Positions 1-9,125 of a stretch of 64,000 nt of DNA are shown piece after piece. Source of the DNA: Lojkania enalia (lineage: Eukaryota; Ascomycota; Dothideomycetes; Pleosporales). Position numbers and translations under genes: made by a program. Position 1 is the first letter of the stretch. The number at the start of each line of letters is the position of its first letter. Location of the stretch: contig ML986775.1 in NCBI GenBank assembly GCA_010094045.1, positions 29,137 to 93,136 of the forward strand. Direction: 5' to 3'. The notes below the pieces were generated by a model. That model was not told the DNA's origin. It was given only the letters and a program-made list of their open reading frames with translations, and did not search any database.

Positions 1-1334
1 GGCTTTTGTGGAAGGCTGTGATTCCAATAGGGACATATGCCAGGATAATGGTGGATCCAAGTGTTAAAACAAGACCTCCCGATCAAATGGCCACAGGGAA
101 GAAGGCGTATTGGACGACAACCGTAGTTTAAGCCGTCGGAGTGCATTTTCAAGTAAGGCTCCTTGCATATAAGGCAGACATCGTCATCGTTGACTGAGAC
201 AATTATCTCATGCTGATATATATCAAAACGATTGAGTATTGATCGCAGAGGTGGTGTCATGTTGCGAAGTGGCCTGTTGATGCTGTCGTAGTATACAGCT
301 AGAGAAAATATTAGTGGAATTCTTTTATATGAAGTGGCTAATCACTGTACTAAAACAATATGGGAAATGTCTCGGTGCCCATGATTTGTCACAATGATTT
401 TGGCCGTTAGAAGTAAATTTAGCGAACTGAAACATTCACAGGACACTAAGGTTTATTACTTCCTTCCTAAGTCTCTTGCTCCACGCAAGCGTTTGCCAAA
501 AAATTTTTCGTTCATAAGAAATTTATGTATAGCTAAAATCGATGAGTTATAGATAATTCTGGAAACATAAGGTCAGCGATACGGATCTTTGAGAATGCTA
601 TACTGTCGAACATCAGAGGTTCCTCGCTCCCCACTTTCATTTTCGCTTGCATTCTAGGATCGGCATGATTATTTGTATTAACATCTGAATCTTTTTCACA
701 AATATTAGGCAAATAAGAATAAATATCATCGATGTAAAAGAGATGGTAATAGCTAATACGCCAAGAAACTAGACCTGTGCAATGCGGTATGCTAGCGAGT
801 CTGGGAGCGAATCTAGTAACCACAGCAATGCTATTACAGCAAGCTCTCTTGTTGCGAGCGCTAGATTAATTAAGTTCGTGTGAAGTTTAATATCTTCGCA
901 TACCGTAAAGAATAAAAATGTGACGCTTGTATGCCCAAGCAAATAGAGCGCTTGACCTAGCGTAAGCGATCCTGTTCTAAGGGCATTGTCGGCCGAGATC
1001 AACCGTGGAGCTAGTCGCCCCTTATCAACCAAAAATTCAATTATCTCTACATCGAGGTAATCACGTGGTTCAAAAGCTAAGCGCACAAAGTTTATTGGGC
1101 AGTAGGAAGGTAGTAGAGAGTGATTGAGATGAGAACGCTTCTCAGACGCGCCGCCATAGTGTAAGTTCTACTGTGTCGTGCTCTTCTCAATTAATCATAT
1201 GTAAGGTATTCATAAGATACGATGCGGAAGAGATAAAAGCAAGCTAAATACTTAAACAATGAGAAATAACAGATAAAATCAGCTTCATATTCACAACGCC
1301 CTTCATCATGAGCCCATAATCAACTTAAAGATTC
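1..1334. other. AT-rich segment, no recognised gene
   Basis: The stretch is AT-rich and carries only short open frames. The longest is on the minus strand at about 1086-769 (105 codons) and is followed by an overlapping frame down to 533. Its peptide is leucine-rich with a faint ankyrin-like feel (a segment reading IIEFLVDKG), but I do not recognise a family, and no convincing splice join links the two frames. It may be a mutated gene remnant. Confidence 0.3.
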
Positions 1335-1560
1335 ATGTGGTGAGAGGCGAATCTTGTCTCAGGGAGGGAGATGAGGAGCTGAGCTACTTAATTGAAGATG
1401 GCCAGCGGGCCATATTTATGTACATGAAAAAGGGGTATATCAGCTGATATCCAGCGTGATATCCGGCGTGATATCGACCGTGATATCGTACATCGATATC
1501 TAATACAGCTCGGCAGACTAGCCAAAATCCCCATAACAATTCATATTATTGAAAACGATC
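1335..1560 (+). repeat. Outer inverted repeat, left arm
   Basis: This segment matches the reverse complement of 8465-8690. Shared blocks include GAGGCGAAT, GTCTCAGGGAGGGA, CCATATTTATGTACAT, AAAAAGGGGTATATCAGCTG and GCCAAAATCCC. The arm contains five GATATC hexamers at 1446, 1458, 1470, 1482 and 1495, the first four spaced exactly 12 bp apart. Divergence between arms is moderate, with substitutions and small indels. The arms could be terminal repeats of one 7.3-kb unit or two copies of a short repeat in opposite orientation. Confidence 0.75.
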
Positions 1561-1978
1561 TTATTTATCTTCCTCTTAACGATACCTAAATACTGTGAGA
1601 TATACACACATACATTTTTCTAATACATCTGCCCTAAATCAAAAGTAGCTTATTCCGTGTATTTGTTTCTTAGTACACGCCAAACTTCCAATTGTCATCT
1701 CCAATTCTAGGACAACAGTAAGGGAATATTTATATAAGCAAATATAGTCATGATTTAAGTCAGTATACTACGGGTGACTCTCCGTTTTCTTTGTCCTTTA
1801 AATTATAATGTGGCAGAAAAAAAAACTGCTCACCACAGATTTTTCGACATGGTTGAAGCTGTAAGACACATTCCGGAGTTACACATTCTAGTCCTAAAGG
1901 AGTCATAGCCTACTTAATAAAGTATTTAGGCATTTCTACGATGAAAAATGTTAGCTATGGCAACGTGTATTATAATTA
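1561..1978. other. AT-rich spacer between left arms
   Basis: AT-rich sequence between the outer and inner left inverted-repeat arms. No open frame, RNA gene or transposase fragment was recognised. Confidence 0.5.
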
Positions 1979-2782
1979 TTCCGGCTAATTAGCTAACGTG
2001 CCTCACTGCGTAGCGAGACACTATGTAGCGAGACAAACGAGGGGTACTTCGACTTTCAGCAACTGCATAACCTATGCGCACAACGAATGTTGCTATAATT
2101 TCGCCAAAATAATTTGCTATCGTTAATTCTAAATGCGTATAATCTGCTCCTCCCCAAAAATTACGTTTGCATCGTCGTCTCTAAGCCTGATTTATACAGC
2201 ACCTTCTTTCGTGGCGAAACAGACTCCCCTCACTATAGCGCCAACTTCAAGCCTCTTTTGACCCAAGTTTTTGTATAATGGCCTTGTCTAAGCTCTAGAA
2301 CCTCCCTCTAATGCTAGGAAGTTGTTATCAGCCCTATGCGCGCTGCACGACACCATTTCATATAGGGCCGTCGCGTCGATCGATACCTCCAGCGGAAGCG
2401 AGTTACCAATCCTGGCTAATGCGAAGTGCTCACCTTACACAATTCGCGGGTATTTTGTCGTAAGATATGTGGCTGTGCAAATTGCATAAGCGCTCGGATT
2501 ATTGTTAAATCCGACTTGGGATTAGGAGCAATGAAAAGACATGGCCTGGTGCTTGTTTAGTCAGCCGACGCGTTTCCAGCGTGAAAACTGGCTTCGACAC
2601 AGCGATGCCTACACATTCTAAGACAGTCCAACGCACAGCTATACCGATTTTATGATATAGAGCCATACCATCATGTTGTTTCCGAGTCCTGGGATCCGCC
2701 GTTGTCCCTTCCGCTGACTGATGGAACGACTAATTGAGCCCACGTCCTTAAGCTTCTCGAGTCCACTGGCGCGCCGATTCCT
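1979..2782 (+). repeat. Inner inverted repeat, left arm
   Basis: It aligns to the reverse complement of 5780-6562 over its whole length with substitutions and indels. Matching landmarks, from outside in, are: CCTCACTGCGTAGCGAGACA; ACGAGGGGT; TATGCGCACAA; GCATCGTCG; AGCGCCAACTT; GCCCTATGCGCG; AATCCGACTTGGGATT; and CTTCTCGAGTCCAC followed by GGCGCGCCGATTC. Weak similarity may continue to about 2960. The inner end falls within a small ORF that is conserved in the opposite arm. Confidence 0.85.
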
Positions 2783-2837
2783 AGACCAAGCCGCAGCAAA
2801 TTCGAGTTTCGACTCGTTGAAGGGGAATATGATGTGA
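2721..2837 (+). CDS. Small ORF in left arm, homologous to an ORF in the right arm
   Basis: A 38-codon ORF begins at the ATG at 2721 and its first 20 residues read MERLIEPTSLSFSSPLARRF. The opposite arm encodes, from the ATG at 5844, a peptide beginning MKDLIKPTASSYFSSPPARR. Both read inward. Protein-level similarity with conserved frame and start suggests that each arm carries the 5' end of a real gene, not random repeat. A possible 5' splice site (GTGATG) overlaps the stop, so this may be exon 1 of a longer lost gene. No domain is recognised. Confidence 0.35.
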   Translation: MERLIEPTSLSFSSPLARRFLDQAAANSSFDSLKGNMM

Positions 2838-3403
2838 TGGGAAGGATAGAAGCTAAGATAAAGTGCAGTGGCCTTGAAAATCGAAGCCCGCTATCGGTGG
2901 GGGCTTAAAGGTGAGCTAACGAGATCTACCATGCTTAAGGGCGTGGAGATAATGTTTGAGTCGAGAGATGGCGAAACCTTCTATAGAATCGCCGAATCCC
3001 GTTGTTACATATTAGCCTCCGCAAACAAAAAGTACATTAAAAAGTACTCTCCAGTCTGCTTCTCTATTATAAGCTGGATGGTGAATTAAAGCCGCGACAT
3101 GGTAGTGAGAGTGTGCCTATGGACACCGCCAAGAAATCGAAAGAGTTCAAAAGTGACATATATACGGACAGCACTAGATCTTCCTTTTGGGTACCTTTTG
3201 TCTGTCGCCCAACGGGACTAAGGGATGTTTCATCTGGAAGTGATGCCGGCTGAGATCCCGCGGCAGGAGCGCACGTGGAAAGTCTGAGCCCTCGACGACC
3301 TCAAGCGTCCTAAGCCCGACGGCGCCCATTTCGAACCCGTCCTTAAGCAAGTCTGAGCCTTTGTGCAATCCTGGGAAATCTAGCATATCCATTAACATGA
3401 TCT

Positions 3404-4775
3404 CTAAAGGCAATTGGCTCCTGCCTCTGTTTTCAGATGTTTCATGTACTCCAATAGCGTCTTATCCTGAGTAACTATATCCGTCCTTTCACAGCAATAT
3501 ACCAGCCAAGCATTAACCGACGATAGCCCAATTTGCGGTAAATGTGAAATCTCAGATTGAGGACAGTTAACTTTTGATCGCAATCTGCCCTGTTTTGGTG
3601 GATCTTTGACATATGCTTGAGCTAGCTTAATCAACTGAGGTGGCTTGACATTTTGCAAACCGATTCCACCGAAGTATTGACTGAGAGCTTCAGGCAATGC
3701 CTTTGAAAGTGCCTCTGGCGTTGGATATGCTGCCAGACACTCTGAGGCGCGTTGACAAGCGAGATGTTGTCTGCTGGTGCGCTGGGTGAAGATGATCGCG
3801 ATCAAGAATTGGAACTGTAGAGATACGTTAGATGGGTAGTAGTGTATGGGCACTTGATCTTACCTGATTGTCCTTGAACTGTAGAAGGGGGTGTTCTGAA
3901 ACGATGTTCGCATGTCGAGCATTCTGGGATACTGACTGCGGAATGCTTCGCGAGCTCGAAATGTCGCTGGCAGTCGTTTCCTGGGACGAGTTCATAACGG
4001 AGATATCACTGACTTCGCGTGACAATGCAGGCGTTGATGGTATTGAAGTCGGTGAAGATGATATCCTTGTTTCCGTCAACAAGTCCGTGATGTGCTCGAG
4101 CTTCTTTGCCACAATTTTAATGTCTGTCAGACCTTCAGATGAGGTGTCGCTTGCTAGCGGAACCGAAGTCTCTACTCTACCCTTAGAATTACTCGTTGGT
4201 TTTGCTTGGACCTCGGATTGTTGCGTGACCTTGTGAAAGTCTCTGTCATATGTTTCCAGACTTCTGTTTGTCTTCTCTACTGATCTGAGAACCTCTTGAT
4301 TTGTATCGCGGATGTCATATAATAAGTCGCTATTTGGTGTCAGCGATCGTTAAGAGTATTTCAGGATAGCCTACCTTTGCAGCTGATTCTTGAACTCAAA
4401 CATGATGGTCTTCGTCCTATCCAAGCTTGCCCTGAGCTTTTGCGTTTGGCTGAGCTTGGCTGCAAACCTAAATCGCTTACGTTTTCCATCCACAAGATAC
4501 GCAGTCAGCTCCTTCTTGAGATCTTCGATGCTTTCCTGAGCGTGACTAATCGCGCGCGCCAGTGCCGCGCTTTCTCGAAGTCGCACGTCACGCTCGTTGC
4601 ACTGTCGAATCACTTGCGTGATCAAATCTTCCACTAATTCAAGGTCGGTCTTCATCTCGCGAATATCTTTCGGGCAGTCCTTCATGTCGGTCGTGAAGTC
4701 ATACAGGAACTTTAGACCTTGCGCGACAGGGCCTGCTAGGCCCACGAAACTAACGACCGCCGCGGCAGCTTCCAT
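3404..4775 (-). CDS. STAND/NLR-type N-terminal domain fused to MBD4-like HhH-GPD DNA glycosylase
   Basis: Three exons (4775-4375, 4329-3864, 3814-3404) join in frame to a 425-residue protein. The introns are 45 and 49 nt, both GT..AG; the first has a CTGAC branch site. Residues 1-133 form an alanine-rich helical domain (start MEAAAAVVSFVGLAG) that resembles the N-terminal domains of fungal NACHT/STAND proteins. Residues 134-288 are a polar Ser/Thr-rich linker. Residues about 289-420 match the MBD4-like HhH-GPD glycosylases: LIAIIFTQRTS, YPTPEALSKA, GLQNVKPPQL, SEISHLPQIG, then TQDKTLLEYM with the expected catalytic Asp at about 406. The hairpin LPxxG is partly degenerate (LPQIG, where the family usually has LPGxG). 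Family knowledge: MBD4 enzymes remove T or U from G mismatches. The upstream in-frame TTG at 4823 was not chosen because an ATG lies at 4775. It could be a merged model, but frame continuity over two introns favours one gene. Confidence 0.6.
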
Positions 4776-5643
4776 GACGATGCCTGGGAGTGATTTTTTC
4801 TCTCTGGCTGATATGGGAGGCAATAACGATGAAAGAGCGTCTTACGGTGTTGCTCTTATTCAATAAGCTTTGCATTGCGAGGTCCTCGCTTCCCCTTGCT
4901 CACCGGTTTCAACGCCCGACCTTATGGCAGCTTATATGGTGGTGGCTTAGAACTCCGACCATCAGGACCGCCAATAGTAACTTGAATAATAGTGCCTTTA
5001 GGATGCTGCAAGGTCTTATTTCTTTATTTTTGAGTGCAGTACTATTTAGCCTGCGTCTTCTGATTAGGCAGAAAATTGATAGAGAGGCCTGTGCCGCATC
5101 GCAAGCTGGCAGTCGAATACGCCTTGCTTTGCCTTCGCGAGATGAGACACGAGAAGATTCTGGGAGAGACCACAGCCAAATTGTATGGCTAGTTGCCGCT
5201 GGTACGCGCCGCAGCTGCAACTAGTTCCGTATTCTGTTGCTCATTGCAGGAGCGTCGCCCGCTGCGGACCACAGTGTTTTCCTACAGGAATAAACATTTG
5301 AAGTGTTGCCAGCCGCGCGTCACAAACGCAAAGCGTTCATACAATGGTTTAATAGTCGGAGATGACTCAACGAATTTCTCCGTCCAATTCAACAGCTTGT
5401 CTATGGAGTTCTGCCATCGACAACAATATTGAAGGCTGCGCCCTTTCGCTAATATCTAGGCAACGGGAGATTGATGTTAGTGAGAGTGAACAGGTTGCTG
5501 CACTATGTTCAGAAAACAGCCTTGGCCCAACCTGCCGCAAAGAATAAGTACGGTCGCGACTATTGATCACAGCAAACGGTTATTTCCTATAATGAGTAAC
5601 GGTAGTCATTGTATTTCAGTTCTTCGTGGTTATAGTCAGTTAG

Positions 5644-5844
5644 TTAAATAGACCTATTGTCTACATCGACTTGATTTAGCTTTACACTCGATTCCACTGA
5701 AGCCATATCCGGACTACGCTCCCTTGCACTCTGTAAGCTCGTCTCACCTGACATCACTGTTTGAGTTAGCCTCATCTCGCAGAATCGGCGCGCCGGTGGA
5801 CTCGAGAAGTATGAGGACGCGGTGGGCTTGATCAGGTCTTTCAT
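5644..5844 (-). CDS. Small ORF in right arm, homologous to the left-arm ORF
   Basis: A 66-codon ORF starts at the ATG at 5844. Its N-terminal 20 residues parallel those of the ORF at 2721-2837 (LI[E/K]PT, FSSP, ARRF shared). It lies on the same strand as the glycosylase fusion and about 870 bp upstream of that start, so it could be a separate small gene or an old 5' exon. A GTGAG donor-like site follows the segment ATGTCAG inside the ORF, so the 3' half may be intronic. No known domain is recognised. Confidence 0.35.
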   Translation of the reverse strand: MKDLIKPTASSYFSSPPARRFCEMRLTQTVMSGETSLQSARERSPDMASVESSVKLNQVDVDNRSI

Positions 5845-6562
5845 CCGGTCAGCAGAGAGAGCAACAGCAGGTTCTAGAGCTCAAGGGCGTTGTAATGGTG
5901 TGTTTCTACGTTACAAATTAGGTACCGCTGAGACTACCCTGTTGCAGCTAGTGTCGACTCCAGAAACGCCTTAACTGACTAATCAAGCACTTCATCGGAT
6001 CACTAATCCCAATCCCAAGTCGGATTCAATGATAATCCGAACGCTTGTGTAACAATACACACAGCCACACATACTACAGTAAATTACCTGCGGATGTATA
6101 AGGTAGGACGTGCAGGGTCATCGCGCATTAGCCGGAATTAGTAGTTCGCTCCCGCTAGAAGCACCCATCAACGGGGCGGCGCTGCATGAAATTGTGCCGC
6201 GCATCGCGCATAGGGCTAATAATGACTTCCTAGTAACAGGGGAGGTTGTAAGGGTAGGATAAGGACACTCTATGAAAATTTAGAGCGAAAAAGGCTTAAA
6301 GTTGGCGCTGTGGTAAGGGAAGCCTGTTATGCCACAAGATAAATCACTATACAAATCTGCCACAGAAGCGACGATGCAAGCGTAATCTGTAGATAGGAGG
6401 GATAATAGATATTTAAAATTAGCTATAGAAGATTATTTTAGTAGAAATACAGCATTATTTATTGTGCGCATAAGTTTTCTAATTGCTTAAAGTCAAAGGA
6501 CCCCTCGTTTGTCTCACCACACAGTGTGTCTCGCTACGCAGTGAGGCATGTTTAGTCGGAAT
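5780..6562 (-). repeat. Inner inverted repeat, right arm
   Basis: Reverse-complement partner of 1979-2782. The outer terminus carries CCTCACTGCGTAGCGAGACA in inverted orientation, followed by GAGACAAACGAGGGGT. The arms differ by scattered transitions and short indels, consistent with age and possible RIP. Confidence 0.85.
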
Positions 6563-6783
6563 GTTTAATCAAATGATGACAACAGTGTACCATTGATTTT
6601 CTTTGTCCCCACTGACTTACTTTGTGGATCTGTCTAATCCCTACGCCGTATTTTACTAATCATGCCCTCAGTTACTAGTGCTTGCATTGTTTAAAATGAA
6701 TGGAGAGATATAAGATTGCTGTCCGATCCGAGAGTCCTAGTTCTATTTCATGAATGAAGTACTTTTGATTACATTCTTTGTTA

Positions 6784-8277
6784 GACATGATGGGTCTTAA
6801 TTTTTGGGTGCCATTGCTCGCCTTTGGTTCTACGCTTATTACCGAGGCAAAGAACACATTGCTCGTTTGCGAATCGTCAACGTTCACCCTACCCGATATC
6901 GCGGGACTAAATATACTATCAATTACTGCTGAACCGAAGCGGAACCAATCTCTTCATTTCGGTCTCCCTCTATATCTTGACCTTTCTGGCCTCAATTATT
7001 GTGATGTGAAGGTGCAGGTCTGCTATCCCAACAGCAACGATAATGTTCTTGTCCAAATATGGCTTCCACTTAACCTCAAAGATTGGAATGGCTGCTTACA
7101 AGCCGCAGGTGGCGGCGGCGCAGCAACCGGCTTATTCGACAGTGAGTATGCCGCTGTATCCACCAATGGCGGGTATTTCTGCACTCAAGATGATATGGCA
7201 CTGCTAATTGGGGTCTTTTGCAGAATCTTGGGAAGAGAAGCATAGCAGATCAAGTTCTAGTTGGGAAAGAGTGTTGTAGAACAATTCTTCGGAAAGGCGG
7301 CGCATCATTCGTATTACAACGGATGTTCACAGGGTGATAGACAGGGATATGCCTTGGCGCAGAAGTACTCTGATTTGTTGGACGGAGTCAATGGCAAGTG
7401 CCCCTCAATCGGCTTTCTAGATGTTGCTATGGGCCCCTATTGGCCGCAACTTGTTATGAAGGAAGAGAGCATCTAAATGAGCCAATGTGAATCTGGAGCC
7501 TTTCAGAACCGGACCCTGGAGGAGTGTGATATCCTCGATGGACTAAAGAAGGCATGATTGAAGATCCTGAGGCGTGCATGTTTGACCCTAGTGCGCTTAT
7601 TGTGAATAGATTCAGTGCGATGGGGAAGAGGTCGAGATTACCAAAGTTATGGCAAGCATTGTTAGAAAAAAATCAAAGGACTACGGACTACAGACTACTT
7701 ATAGCGCTCAAATCTATCCCGGATTTACTCACGACACGGCCACAGACGCGGTCGCTAATATCGCAATCAGTCCTGACGAACACCGCTCCTCACAGCCATT
7801 TGCGCTCTCCACTTCTTTCTTGAATTAACTAATTTCCAAAAACCCTTCCTTCGATCCCTCCTCTCTCAGTCTCCCAGACTTTTCGGATATGTGGCTCCAA
7901 GCTAAGCACGATTATGACTAGATTCTTGGTTCCGAAGATCCAGGTTTTTCAGCATTAAAATAAGCAGGGGGCAAGCTTCTATCCTGTCACGGCATCAACG
8001 ACCAAGCTATTCTATATTAAAGGACAGTTGAGTACCGAAAACGTGTCGAGATAATAATCGGAGACTCCAATGTTTTTAATGAGTTCTACAGACTATTCCT
8101 TCCAGCTGGGTACAACATTGTGAACTTGGTCCAGGAGCTACGCCTAAAGACCCGCTGGCGTAGTTGGTGCAATGGGTTGAGAACGGGGAGGCACCGGAGA
8201 CGTTGAAGGCTGAGATGCGGGATGTTGAGGGAAAGTTTTTTGACGCGAGATATTTGCATGTGGCCAAGAAAGAGTAA
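6784..8277 (+). pseudogene. Tannase/feruloyl esterase family relic
   Basis: A secreted tannase/feruloyl esterase family gene (hydrolysis of plant phenolic esters) can be followed from about 6784 to 8277 across several frames. Recognisable parts are a hydrophobic start (LNFWVPLLAFG), NDNVLVQIWLPL with AAGGGGAATG, HHSYYNGCSQGDRQGY around the nucleophile serine, a Trp-Pro-Gln-Leu segment, then further downstream AGGKLLSCHGINDQAI and the C-terminal WVENGEAPETLKAEM. The expected GCSxGG motif has a Gly-to-Asp change. Frame changes near 7250 and 7550 and stops near 7826, 7918, 7961 and 8154 make it non-functional. It lies between the right arms of the inner and outer inverted repeats. Confidence 0.8.
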
Positions 8278-8464
8278 GTACAACCGAACTGGGGATACTT
8301 AAAGGGCAGAGAGCTGGAGTTGCCAAGACAATCCGGAGAGGATCCAATGAAGGAAGCGGATTGTTGAGAGTTTTAGGCAAGACATTTGAGTTTGGGCATT
8401 GGATTAAAGAGTCATTGAATAACTCAATAAAACGAATAGTCAAAGCCTCACCACATGAGGGAGG

Positions 8465-8690
8465 GAATTGCTGTCGGAAGCAATAAAATCTTCTGTGATA
8501 GGGATTTTGGCAAGTCTGCCAAGTTGTATCGGATACCGTCGTGCGATATCACGCCGGATATCAGCTGATATACCCCTTTTTCTATGTACATAAATATGGC
8601 CTTTTGGCCATCCTCAATCAATCAGTTCAGTTCCTCATATCCCTCCCTGAGACAATATTCGCCTCGCACCACAATTCTAGCAGAGCTCGA
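8465..8690 (-). repeat. Outer inverted repeat, right arm
   Basis: Reverse-complement partner of 1335-1560. It has only two 12-bp-spaced GATATC hexamers (8545, 8557), compared with four in the left arm, so the short tandem repeat has changed copy number since duplication. Confidence 0.75.
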
Positions 8691-9125
8691 TGTGTGTGCA
8701 GAGTTATGGTCGCTTGAAGTCAAAGTACACCTTACATTTTCCGGCACAAGTGGTTTTCCAGCACGCATGGACGGACTTTATTAAGAATTTTATTAAGAAC
8801 ATAGGCTTTTCTTTTGGATGTTTGCTGGCGGCGAAAGGGAGGCGGGTTATGCGTGATGCCCAGCCTATTTTAGTGTTTAAGCCTCACAAATACCCCATAA
8901 ACCTAAATAACTGCTGCTGTAGCCATTTAGGCTTGACATTAAGGGGTTTGCAGCCTAAAAAAAATGATAAAGATGATTTGAAATTAAGGTTCCGCTAATA
9001 GCGTCACTCATCTCCGACCTTCTAAACCATTTCCTCCACCTGCAAGTGTCCTGAAGATTGTAGTCGATATAGGGAAGTTGCTAATGGTTGAGGAATCTCG
9101 AATGATCAAAACAGAAGTACTGTGC
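8691..9125. other. Spacer, no gene seen
   Basis: The stretch lies between the outer inverted repeat and the 3' end of the symporter gene. A 102-codon plus-strand frame (8690-8998) has no recognisable motif and poor coding character. Confidence 0.4.

Larger units (their letters stand above)
1979..6562. mobile_element. Long-inverted-repeat unit carrying a STAND-N/DNA glycosylase gene
   Basis: The two ends are about 800-bp inverted repeats (1979-2782 and 5780-6562). The outermost blocks are the best preserved: CCTCACTGCGTAGCGAGACA and GAGACAAACGAGGGGT occur in both arms in opposite orientation. Terminal repeats of this length resemble Mutator-like or other long-TIR DNA transposons, but no transposase frame was found inside and the flanks are too diverged to show a target-site duplication. 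The alternative is an inverted segmental duplication. The central 3 kb holds the STAND-N/HhH-GPD gene on the minus strand. If mobile, the unit would be non-autonomous. Confidence 0.55.

Noticed and set aside
3174..3413. 79-codon frame as a C-terminal extension of the glycosylase
   Set aside because: It is in a different frame, begins inside the last codons before the stop at 3404, and has no HhH-GPD similarity; no splice join was found.
1335..8690. Starship-type giant element or its captain recombinase
   Set aside because: No tyrosine-recombinase (DUF3435-like) frame is visible, and Starships are not bounded by long inverted repeats of this kind.
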